The translations under genes were made by a program, and so were the position numbers. The notes under the pieces were generated by a model, which did no database searches, was not told the DNA's origin, and saw only the letters and a program-made list of their open reading frames with translations. Shown here piece by piece: positions 22,301 to 28,671 of a stretch of 28,671 bases of DNA (within the stretch, counting starts at the first letter, position 1; every line of letters starts with the position of its first letter). Origin of the DNA: an uncultured Collinsella sp. (GTDB lineage: Bacteria; Actinomycetota; Coriobacteriia; Coriobacteriales; Coriobacteriaceae); NCBI GenBank assembly GCA_900754445.1, contig CAAECW010000025.1, positions 1-28,671 of the forward strand, given 5' to 3'.

Positions 22301-23026
22301 ATGACGGTCTATGTGACGGGCGATATTCACGGCGGCGTCGACATGCAAAAGCTGCGTGACTGGGATCTTGGGGATAGTTTGACGAGCGACGACTATCTCA
22401 TCATCGCGGGCGACTTTGGCTTTCCGTGGGATTTCTCTGCCGAGGAATGTGCCGACATCGCCTGGCTGGAGTCGCGCCCCTACACCGTGCTGTTTGTCGA
22501 CGGCAACCACGAGCGTTTCGATCACTGGGCGGAGCGACCCATGGAGTTGTGGCACGGTGGGCTGACGCAGCGCCTGTCGGATACCTCGCCCATACGGCGC
22601 CTGACGCGCGGCGAGGTTTTTGAACTCGACGGCTCAACGATCCTTACCATGGGCGGCGCCACGAGCGTGGACAAGGAACATCGCGTGCCGTATTCCAGTT
22701 GGTGGCCGCAGGAGCTGCCGGACGAGCGCAACTTTGGGGAGGCGCGGGCAAGGCTCGACAGCGTGGGTTGGAAGGTCGACTACGTAATCACCCACACCTG
22801 CTCCACGCGCATGCTCTCGCCCACGCTCTATCCGGCACCCGGCTGGAATTGCCCCGGCGTTGATCGTCTTACTGCATTTTTCGATGAGCTGGAAGACCGC
22901 TTGGATTATAAGCGCTGGTACTACGGGCATTTTCATCGGGATGCCAACCCGGCCGAGCGCCACACCGTGCTCTATGACTGCATCGTTCGCTTGGGTGACG
23001 AACTCCAGCCCTGGGATGTTGCGTAG
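22301..23026 (+). CDS. Calcineurin-like metallophosphoesterase
   Basis: A 241-residue cytoplasmic phosphoesterase. The dinuclear metal motifs appear in order: TGDIHG (6-11), IAGDFGFPWD, VDGNHERFD, ITHTCST and YGHFHRD. The family includes diverse phosphomono- and diesterases, and the substrate cannot be deduced. It is of a different subfamily from the YfcE-like protein at 10311. It is preceded by GGGGAAG and is convergent with gluQ, whose stop lies 15 bases away. Confidence 0.85.
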   Translation: MTVYVTGDIHGGVDMQKLRDWDLGDSLTSDDYLIIAGDFGFPWDFSAEECADIAWLESRPYTVLFVDGNHERFDHWAERPMELWHGGLTQRLSDTSPIRRLTRGEVFELDGSTILTMGGATSVDKEHRVPYSSWWPQELPDERNFGEARARLDSVGWKVDYVITHTCSTRMLSPTLYPAPGWNCPGVDRLTAFFDELEDRLDYKRWYYGHFHRDANPAERHTVLYDCIVRLGDELQPWDVA

Positions 23027-23041
23027 AGGCGGGGTGGCTGG

Positions 23042-24052
23042 CTACTCGACCGTTACAGTGATGTTCTCCCGATGCGTACGGATAACATCCCAGCTAAAGT
23101 GCTCGACCAGCTGCTCGGCAGAGCGCGGTGTGGCGTCCGGCGCGATGCCCGTTTGCCCGGCGAGCCATCCCAGCAGCGTCTCGGGCGTGCCAAAGCGTGC
23201 GCGTAGTTCGCCCAGGTCCAAATCGCGGTCTCGCTTGGAAAGGCGGCGGCCATCCGGCGACATGAGCAGCGGAATGTGTGCGTAGTGCGGCGTTGGAAGT
23301 CCCAGCAGATGCTGCAGGTAGATTTGGCGCGGCGTGGAGCCCAGCAGGTCGCATCCGCGCACAACCTCGGTGACGCCCATGGCAGCGTCGTCGACCACCA
23401 CGGCCAGCTGATAGGCAAACACGCCGTCGCTGCGGCGCACCAAAAAGTCACCGCACTCGGTGGCGAGTGCTTCGCATTGGGCTCCGTACGTGCGGTCCAC
23501 GAATTCGATCACGTCGCTGGCGAGGTCGTCGACGGTGGGCACGCGCAGGCGCGTGGCCGGAGCACGCAGGGCACTGCGGCGGGTGATTTCATCAGCAGAA
23601 AGACCTCTGCAGGCGCCGCGGTAGATGGGCGTGCCGTCGCTGGCGTGCGGCGCGCTCGCGGCGTGGAGTTCGGCACGCGTGCAAAAACAGGGATAGGTGA
23701 GGCCGGCGTCTTGCAGCTGGCGCAGGGCGTCCTCGTACAGATCCAGGCGATCGTGCTGGTAGTAGGGGCCTTCGTCCCACTCGAGCCCCAGCCAGGTCAG
23801 ATCGTCAATCAGTTGAGCGGCAAGTTCCGGGCGCTTGCAGCGATCGTCCAGGTCCTCGATGCGCAGCACGATGCTGCCGCCCTGGCTGCGGGCCGAAAGC
23901 CACGAGCACAGGCAGCTGAACACGTTGCCCAGGTGCATGCGGCCCGAGGGCGACGGGGCGAAACGGCCCACGACGGGCGCGGGGGCGGAGGCGGGTGGCG
24001 TCGCTGGCGCGTCCGCGGCGGGCGTTGCTATGTTGCGTGTTTTGATATCCAT
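23042..24052 (-). CDS. gluQ: Glutamyl-Q tRNA(Asp) synthetase
   Basis: A 336-residue truncated GluRS paralogue that charges glutamate onto queuosine in tRNA-Asp rather than onto tRNA-Glu. It has the HIGH-like PSPSGRMHLGN (33-43), the zinc site C122-x-C124...Y144-xxx-C148 typical of GluQ-RS, and the KMSKS-like LSKRD (271-275). The anticodon-binding domain of true GluRS is absent. An Ala/Pro-rich N-terminal extension of about 25 residues precedes the catalytic fold. I chose MDIK at 24052 over a start at 24400 because the upstream part has no family similarity. No Shine-Dalgarno is visible; a TATACT hexamer ends 7 bases before the ATG, so the mRNA may be leaderless. Confidence 0.9.
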   Translation of the reverse strand: MDIKTRNIATPAADAPATPPASAPAPVVGRFAPSPSGRMHLGNVFSCLCSWLSARSQGGSIVLRIEDLDDRCKRPELAAQLIDDLTWLGLEWDEGPYYQHDRLDLYEDALRQLQDAGLTYPCFCTRAELHAASAPHASDGTPIYRGACRGLSADEITRRSALRAPATRLRVPTVDDLASDVIEFVDRTYGAQCEALATECGDFLVRRSDGVFAYQLAVVVDDAAMGVTEVVRGCDLLGSTPRQIYLQHLLGLPTPHYAHIPLLMSPDGRRLSKRDRDLDLGELRARFGTPETLLGWLAGQTGIAPDATPRSAEQLVEHFSWDVIRTHRENITVTVE

Positions 24053-24059
24053 GCGGACG

Positions 24060-24065
24060 AGTATA
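24060..24065 (-). promoter_or_regulatory. TATACT -10 element close to the gluQ start
   Basis: On the minus strand TATACT is followed by CGTCCGC and then the ATG. Transcription would begin at or almost at the start codon, which, with no Shine-Dalgarno, is the layout of a leaderless mRNA. No good -35 is present. Confidence 0.4.
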
Positions 24066-24188
24066 GCGCGGGGCTTGGCAGGGAAGGCGTTGCCGCGCTC
24101 GCAAGTTGGCGGCGGTGCGCATTGCGCACGGTGGGTTTGCGGCTCAAGGTCTCGATCGCTGCGTACCGACTTAGCCTCACAAACGACA

Positions 24189-24224
24189 GAAACCCCGGCA
24201 GCTCTTCGCAACTGCCGGGGTTTC
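24189..24224. terminator. Strong terminator-like hairpin without an obvious gene
   Basis: GAAACCCCGGCAG pairs perfectly over 13 bp with CTGCCGGGGTTTC, loop 10 bases. It looks like a terminator stem, but neither side has a long T-run, and both flanking genes start rather than end here. It may be a relic of a lost gene. Confidence 0.5.
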
Positions 24225-24398
24225 CGCGGAAAAGGGGGACATGATCCTCGAGCGAACGGCAAAGGGGCAAACCGTTTTCGCTCAACTGCTTTATGCCCCT
24301 CGGCTGGCGGCTCAATCAGCGCGTGCCGCACCCACACAAAGCCGCTACACCTGTGACAGAGCTGTGAAGTGGTGTCTATTGCTGGCGCAGGCCATGCC

Positions 24399-24447
24399 AA
24401 GGAGTGTCCCAGATTGCCGGCAGATAAGGAACGTCCTCAGGTGCCGG
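24399..24447 (+). repeat. Two-unit repeat of the 27-bp-period family, copy b
   Basis: AAGGAGTGTCCCAGATTGCCGG (24399) and AAGGAACGTCCTCAGGTGCCGG (24426) are offset by 27 bp, the same period and alternation (GTGTCCC then ACGTCC) as copies at 15260 and 26646. Confidence 0.7.
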
Positions 24448-24560
24448 CCGCGGGCGTGACTTTCGTCCCGTTTGATACTCCGCTGGCCTAGATGTTCGTC
24501 ATGTGCGCCCGTAAACGTGGGACAATGGCGTTGCTGGTATCACAGACAAAGGATGTGCCT

Positions 24561-26507
24561 ATGAACGCCCCCGTTGCCAAAACCTGTCGGCAGCGCCGCC
24601 TGTTTGCGCGATTTGCTTCCGTCTGCGCACTCGTCGCGCTTGCATTGCTGCTACTGCCCGCCGCTGCACACGCCGACGGTTATTCCATGACCCAAACCTA
24701 TATCGGTGCCACGGTTGAGGCCGATGGATCGCTGACCGTTGTCGAGGGACGCCAGTTTGATTTCGATGACGACATCAACGGCGTGTTTTGGGAGATCAAT
24801 ACGGGTACCAACCAGCAGGGCGGCACGGCGGGCGTCGACGTGCTGAGTGTCGAGGAAGAGGACACCGCGTTTAACAAAGTCGATAGCGCGAACAAGGGCG
24901 ATTCTGGCGTCTACACGGTCGAGCAGACCGGTGACGGCGTAAGGATTAAGGTGTTCAGCCCCCACGAGAGCGGCGACAGCGCGATCTATTACGTGAGCTA
25001 CACCATGACCGGTGCGGTCATGAACTGGGCCGATACCGCCGAGCTCTACTGGAAGTTTGTGGGCGACGGCTGGTCTGCGGATTCCGATGACGTCGAGATG
25101 GAAGTGCGCTTCGCAAATGCCGCTGCCGGGACGGCGGCCGTCAAGGGCGATAACTTCCGCGCATGGGGCCACGGCCCGCTGACGGGCGATGTATCGCTCG
25201 ATGCGGACGAACCCATGGTCACCTATACCATTCCCTGCGTGCATCAGGGCGAATTCGCTGAGGCACGCATCGCCTTCCCCAGCGACTGGGTGCCGCAGCT
25301 TGCCGCCTCGGTCGAAGAGCGCATGTCAACGATCCTGAGCGAAGAGAAGGAATGGGCCGACGAAGCTAACGCCCGCCGTGAGCACGCGCGTGCGATTGCC
25401 AGCGCGATTGCCGTGGTGTGTGTTGTTGTGGCGGTTGCCTATACCGGTGTGATCGTGATGCTCAAGCTGCGCAGGCCCAAGCCCAAGCCGCTCTTCCAGG
25501 ACGAGTACTTCCGCGATGTACCCTCCGCCGACCATCCCGCGGTGCTTGCAGCTCTTATGAGCTGGAACGACGTGCCCGATCAGGCATATATCGCCACACT
25601 GATGAAGCTGACCGACGACCGCGTGATCAAGCTGGAAGAAGCGACCGAGACCAAGAAGAAGGGTCTGCTCCGTCGCGAAAAAGAGGAGCAGACGTATCGC
25701 ATCACAGTGACCGACGAGGCCTGGAAGGCTGCCAAGAAGGACGGCATCGATCGCGATGTGCTCAAGGTCTTCTTCGCCGGCGTTAAGCCCGATAAGGACG
25801 GAGTCCGTTCGCGCACGTTTAGCGAGCTGGAGGAGTACGCTAGCGAGCGCACCACATCTGTTGGCGACAAGCTCGAGGACTATCAGAGCACAGTTAAGGC
25901 CAAGCTGGAGGCGCGCGAGCTTATTGCATCGGATGGCACTATCGCGATGGTGGCCGGCCTGGTTCTTGGCATCATCATTGTCTTTGGCATTTTGGGCTCT
26001 CTGTTCTATACCGACTTTGCGGACGCCAACGTCGGTGCCGCTATGATCTCGATCCCCGTCACGATTGTGGGCTTTGTCCTGAGCTGCACCTTCCGCCGTT
26101 ACACGCCGGAGGGCGCCGAGGTGGCGGCTCGCTGCAAGGCGCTCAAGCATTGGCTCGAGGACTTTACGCGCCTGAAGGAGGCCATCCCCAGCGACCTGAT
26201 CTTGTGGAACAAACTGCTGGTGATGGGCGTTGCCCTGGGCGTTTCGAAAGAAGTGCTGCGACAGCTGGCCGAGGCCGTGCCTGCGGACCTGCGCAACAGC
26301 GACGATTTCTACGACAACTACCCCTGCTACTGGTGGTATTACCATCACTACGGCAACGAGTCTCCGCTCGATTCGTTTAACGATGTGTATCACGAGACCA
26401 TCCGCGAGCTGGCTTCGAGTTCCGATAGCTCGAGCGGCGGTAGCGGCGGCGGCTTTTCCGGTGGCGGCGGTGGCGGCGTCGGCGGAGGCGGCGGCGGAAC
26501 GTTCTAA
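24561..26507 (+). CDS. DUF2207 family membrane protein
   Basis: A 648-residue protein. An N-terminal signal peptide (basic MNAPVAKTCRQRR, hydrophobic core to about residue 35, AHA cleavage site) leads to an extracytoplasmic beta-rich DUF2207 domain of about 240 residues. A membrane helix follows at about 278-300, then a cytoplasmic region with winged-helix-like stretches, two more helices (about 460-483 and 490-509), and a conserved W/Y-rich segment (NYPCYWWYYHHYGN). It ends in a Gly/Ser-rich tail of the GGGGGG type, characteristic of this family. Function is unknown. AAAGGA 7 bases upstream supports this ATG over 24492. A terminator follows. Confidence 0.88.
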   Translation: MNAPVAKTCRQRRLFARFASVCALVALALLLLPAAAHADGYSMTQTYIGATVEADGSLTVVEGRQFDFDDDINGVFWEINTGTNQQGGTAGVDVLSVEEEDTAFNKVDSANKGDSGVYTVEQTGDGVRIKVFSPHESGDSAIYYVSYTMTGAVMNWADTAELYWKFVGDGWSADSDDVEMEVRFANAAAGTAAVKGDNFRAWGHGPLTGDVSLDADEPMVTYTIPCVHQGEFAEARIAFPSDWVPQLAASVEERMSTILSEEKEWADEANARREHARAIASAIAVVCVVVAVAYTGVIVMLKLRRPKPKPLFQDEYFRDVPSADHPAVLAALMSWNDVPDQAYIATLMKLTDDRVIKLEEATETKKKGLLRREKEEQTYRITVTDEAWKAAKKDGIDRDVLKVFFAGVKPDKDGVRSRTFSELEEYASERTTSVGDKLEDYQSTVKAKLEARELIASDGTIAMVAGLVLGIIIVFGILGSLFYTDFADANVGAAMISIPVTIVGFVLSCTFRRYTPEGAEVAARCKALKHWLEDFTRLKEAIPSDLILWNKLLVMGVALGVSKEVLRQLAEAVPADLRNSDDFYDNYPCYWWYYHHYGNESPLDSFNDVYHETIRELASSSDSSSGGSGGGFSGGGGGGVGGGGGGTF

Positions 26508-26521
26508 CGGTCGTAAATTAT

Positions 26522-26569
26522 GGGATGGGCTTTTCTCGACAGCCGTCGGGGAAAGCCCATCCCCTTTTT
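26522..26569 (+). terminator. Intrinsic terminator after the DUF2207 gene
   Basis: GGGATGGGCTTT (26522-26533) pairs with AAAGCCCATCCC (26552-26563), followed by a CTTTTT tail at 26564-26569. Confidence 0.85.
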
Positions 26570-26583
26570 ACGCGCTACCTACG

Positions 26584-26630
26584 AAGACTGTCCCCAGCGA
26601 CTAATCATTTAAGAACGTCCCCAACGACTA
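26584..26630 (+). repeat. Two-unit repeat of the 27-bp-period family, CGACTA variant
   Basis: AAGACTGTCCCCAGCGACTA (26584) and AAGAACGTCCCCAACGACTA (26611) are 27 bp apart. The GTCCCCA core matches the other copies, but the terminal TGCCGG is replaced by CGACTA, as in the single unit at 8421-8442. Confidence 0.7.
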
Positions 26631-26645
26631 GGTGCGGTTGCTGTC

Positions 26646-26694
26646 AAGGAGTGTCCCGGGGTGCCGGCACAAAAGGAACGTCCCTAACTGCCGG
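26646..26694 (+). repeat. Two-unit repeat of the 27-bp-period family, copy c
   Basis: AAGGAGTGTCCCGGGGTGCCGG (26646) and AAGGAACGTCCCTAACTGCCGG (26673) are 27 bp apart. The second unit stops two bases before the stop codon of the convergent GNAT gene. Confidence 0.75.
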
Positions 26695-26696
26695 GT

Positions 26697-27338
26697 TTAG
26701 GCTGTTAGATCGAGTTCGTAGAGGAAGCTTTCGCGCGGCATGTCGTGACGGCGCTCTTCGCGGTTGGCGCGGTGCGTGGCCGTGCGCTTAAAGCCGTGCA
26801 GCTCGTAGAACTTCCACGAGCAGTTGGAGTCGGTGTACAGGTGCGCCCTCGTCGCTCCAAGCGAGGACAGGTGCGAGACGGCGGCATCGAGCAGAACCGT
26901 GCCAACGCCCAGGCCATGGACATCGCGATCCACGGCAAGCAGCGTGACCTCGTTGTCGTGCGGCAACGGGCTGCTCTCGAGCAGGCGGTTGTTGGTTCGG
27001 ATGGTTGCGCGCACAAACGAGAGATACTCGGCGCACGCATCGGGCTCTAGCTCACGCATCTGCGATAGCAGCGCGCGTTCGGTATCCATCCAATGCTCGT
27101 TGATAGTGGCGCCGGAGCTCTGTCCCGCACGCGCGAGCGAAATGCCACGCGCCTGACCGTCGATTACGGCAACCTGTGAAAACGTCGACGACGAAAGGCA
27201 ATAGGCGAGGTCGCACGCGGCCTCAAGGCGGTTGTACTCATCGTTATCCGAATTGTTATGCCAAAGCTGCTGCAGAATCAGCGCGATGGCGTCGAAGTCT
27301 TCGGTATCAAACGGTCGGTAGAGAACCCGCGAGACCAT
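26697..27338 (-). CDS. GNAT-family N-acetyltransferase
   Basis: A 213-residue acetyl-CoA-dependent acyltransferase. The acetyl-CoA pyrophosphate loop is VHGLGVGTVLLDAAVSHL (about 140-157), preceded by the beta-4 strand VTLLAVDRD, and the fold ends with CSWKFYELHGFKRTATHR, the usual beta-5/alpha-4 pattern with a conserved Tyr. The substrate is unknown. AGAGG lies 4 bases before the ATG. It is divergent from purH and convergent with the DUF2207 gene, so it is probably a single-gene transcript. Confidence 0.85.
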   Translation of the reverse strand: MVSRVLYRPFDTEDFDAIALILQQLWHNNSDNDEYNRLEAACDLAYCLSSSTFSQVAVIDGQARGISLARAGQSSGATINEHWMDTERALLSQMRELEPDACAEYLSFVRATIRTNNRLLESSPLPHDNEVTLLAVDRDVHGLGVGTVLLDAAVSHLSSLGATRAHLYTDSNCSWKFYELHGFKRTATHRANREERRHDMPRESFLYELDLTA

Positions 27339-27615
27339 GGTGCCTCTTTCTTTTGCGGATGCATATCGAGCACAGTTCTACCACGCCATTGGCATCTAAT
27401 TATGGTGCCCCTGTGTTCCATGAACTCACCGTGCCCGGTGCCATGCCCATCCCCTCCGCTCGCAAACTTTTTCTGCACATGCGCCCGTTGCGGGGTGCAT
27501 CGATGCGCTCGATGCGCTACATTAAATCAGTATTTTCAATGCCGCTGCGCGAGCGCTGCAGATCGACGTATCACCGACTCACAGAGCACGGCGGCGTACC
27601 AGACAGGAGGACTGC

Positions 27616-28671
27616 ATGGGATCTGATGTGAAGATCGCACGCGCGTTGATCTCGGTTACCGATAAGACGGGCGTCGTCGATTTCGCACGGACGCTGGTTG
27701 ACGACTTTGGCGTCGAGATCATCTCTACGGGCGGCACGGCTCGTGCCATCGAGGACGCGGGCGTTCCCGTAACCCCCATCGAGGAGTTCACGGGCTATCC
27801 CGAGATGATGGACGGCCGCGTTAAGACCCTGCACCCCAAGGTTCATGGCGCGCTGCTGGCCCGCCGCGATTCCGAGCAGCACATGCAGGAGGCGGCTCAG
27901 CACGGCATTAAGCTGATCGACCTGGTCGTCGTCAACCTGTACGAGTTCGAGAAGACCGTCGCCAACCCCGAGGTCACCTTCGCGGACGCCATCGAGCACA
28001 TCGACATCGGTGGCCCCTCCATGCTGCGCTCTGCCGCCAAGAACGCCACGAGCGTTACCGTCATTTCCGATCCGGCCGACTATGATGCCGTCCTGGCCGA
28101 GATGCACGAGACCGGTGGCTGCACCACGCTTTCCACCCGTCGTCGCCTGCAGGTGAAGGTCTACCAGACCACCGCCGCCTACGACACGGCCATCTCCCGC
28201 TGGCTCGCCGCCCAGGCAAGCGACGTGGCGGACACCTCTGCCAAGCTCGAGATTTCGCTGGAGAAGGTCGACGACCTGCGCTATGGCGAGAACCCGCAGC
28301 AGAAAGCCACAGTCTATCGCTTTGCCGAGGGCTGCGAGAACACCGCGAGCTCGCAGTTCCCGCTCGTGGGCTCCAAGCAGATCCAGGGCAAGCCGCTCAG
28401 CTACAACAACTATCTGGATGCCGACGCCGCCTGGAACCTGGTCCGCGAGTTCGACGAGCCGGCCTGCGTAATCCTCAAGCACCAAAACCCCTGCGGTTCC
28501 GCCGTTGCCGAGGACATCACGGCCGCCTACGATCGCGCCTTCGCCTGCGATCCCAAGAGCGCCTTTGGCGGCATAATCGCCTGCAACCGCGAGGTTCCCT
28601 TTGAGCTGGTTGAGCACTTTGCCGATCAGAACAAGCAGTTCGTCGAGGTCATCATCGCCCCGAGCTACACC
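27616..28671 (+). CDS. purH: Bifunctional AICAR transformylase / IMP cyclohydrolase (5' part)
   Basis: Catalyses the last two steps of purine synthesis: AICAR formylation and ring closure to IMP. The gene runs off the right edge; 352 of roughly 520 codons are present. The IMP cyclohydrolase domain shows ALISVTDKTGV, STGGTARAIEDAG and MDGRVKTLHPKVHGALLARR; the transformylase domain begins about residue 130 and includes LRYGENPQQKA, SYNNYLDADAAW and ILKHQNPCGSA. GGAGG 5 bases upstream fixes the ATG. AICAR is also the by-product released by HisH-HisF, so PurH recycles what the his operon makes. Confidence 0.97.
   Translation, partial: MGSDVKIARALISVTDKTGVVDFARTLVDDFGVEIISTGGTARAIEDAGVPVTPIEEFTGYPEMMDGRVKTLHPKVHGALLARRDSEQHMQEAAQHGIKLIDLVVVNLYEFEKTVANPEVTFADAIEHIDIGGPSMLRSAAKNATSVTVISDPADYDAVLAEMHETGGCTTLSTRRRLQVKVYQTTAAYDTAISRWLAAQASDVADTSAKLEISLEKVDDLRYGENPQQKATVYRFAEGCENTASSQFPLVGSKQIQGKPLSYNNYLDADAAWNLVREFDEPACVILKHQNPCGSAVAEDITAAYDRAFACDPKSAFGGIIACNREVPFELVEHFADQNKQFVEVIIAPSYT

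Larger units (their letters stand above)
24053..24560. other. 508-base divergent region between gluQ and the DUF2207 gene
   Basis: It holds a putative gluQ promoter near its left end, a strong orphan hairpin (24189-24224) and a two-unit 27-bp-period repeat (24399-24447). I see no gene and no clear promoter for the rightward gene in 24225-24398 or 24448-24550. Confidence 0.55.

Noticed and set aside
23400..24400. Extended start of gluQ at 24400
   Set aside because: The added 116 residues have no similarity to GluQ-RS and cross the orphan hairpin; the start at 24052 gives the normal catalytic N-terminus.

Overview
The window is high-GC, gene-dense bacterial DNA. Gene content, codon bias and the mazG-enolase-ftsB-like-ppx order point to an actinobacterium, and the overall character (short intergenic repeat families, stand-alone PTS IIB, DUF2207 protein) suggests a gut Coriobacteriia member such as Collinsella. 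The taxonomic call is inference from remembered gene arrangements, not from a search.

Layout. 1-348: the 3' tip of a probable IS3-type transposase, a regularly phased array of inverted 15-bp motifs, and the leader of the histidine operon. 349-8423: a histidine operon in one direction, hisZG (a fused regulatory plus catalytic ATP phosphoribosyltransferase), hisD, hisC, hisB, hisH, hisA, hisF, hisI, hisE. It lacks only histinol-phosphate phosphatase, and a PHP-family phosphatase gene lies convergently just downstream (8544-9455), so the pathway from PRPP/ATP to histidine looks complete. 9772-11722: a stand-alone LarC C-terminal domain protein, a YfcE-like phosphodiesterase and MazG. 11912-15173: enolase, a septum-initiator (FtsB/DivIC-like) membrane protein and a Ppx/GppA phosphatase. 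15329-17223: a DUF4143 ATPase flanked by copies of a palindromic element, a 33-bp tandem repeat array, and tRNA-Leu(UAA) with a partial duplicate of its 3' end. 17255-21418: a small TPR-like membrane protein, a lone PTS IIB, a VOC-fold protein, a two-component system and a DUF4342 protein. 21635-21813: a 179-bp MITE-like element with perfect 30-bp terminal inverted repeats. 21976-28671: a small membrane protein, a metallophosphoesterase, GluQ tRNA-Asp modifying enzyme, a DUF2207 membrane protein, a GNAT acetyltransferase, and the 5' two-thirds of purH.

The genes are mostly core metabolism. The unusual content is between them: at least three families of short structured repeats (67-69-bp palindromes, 27-bp-period double units, long imperfect hairpins), a phased inverted-motif array in front of the his operon, a tandem 33-bp palindrome array in front of the ATPase gene, and the MITE-like element. 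None of these is explained by the protein-coding annotation. I could run no searches, so copy numbers elsewhere in the genome are unknown.
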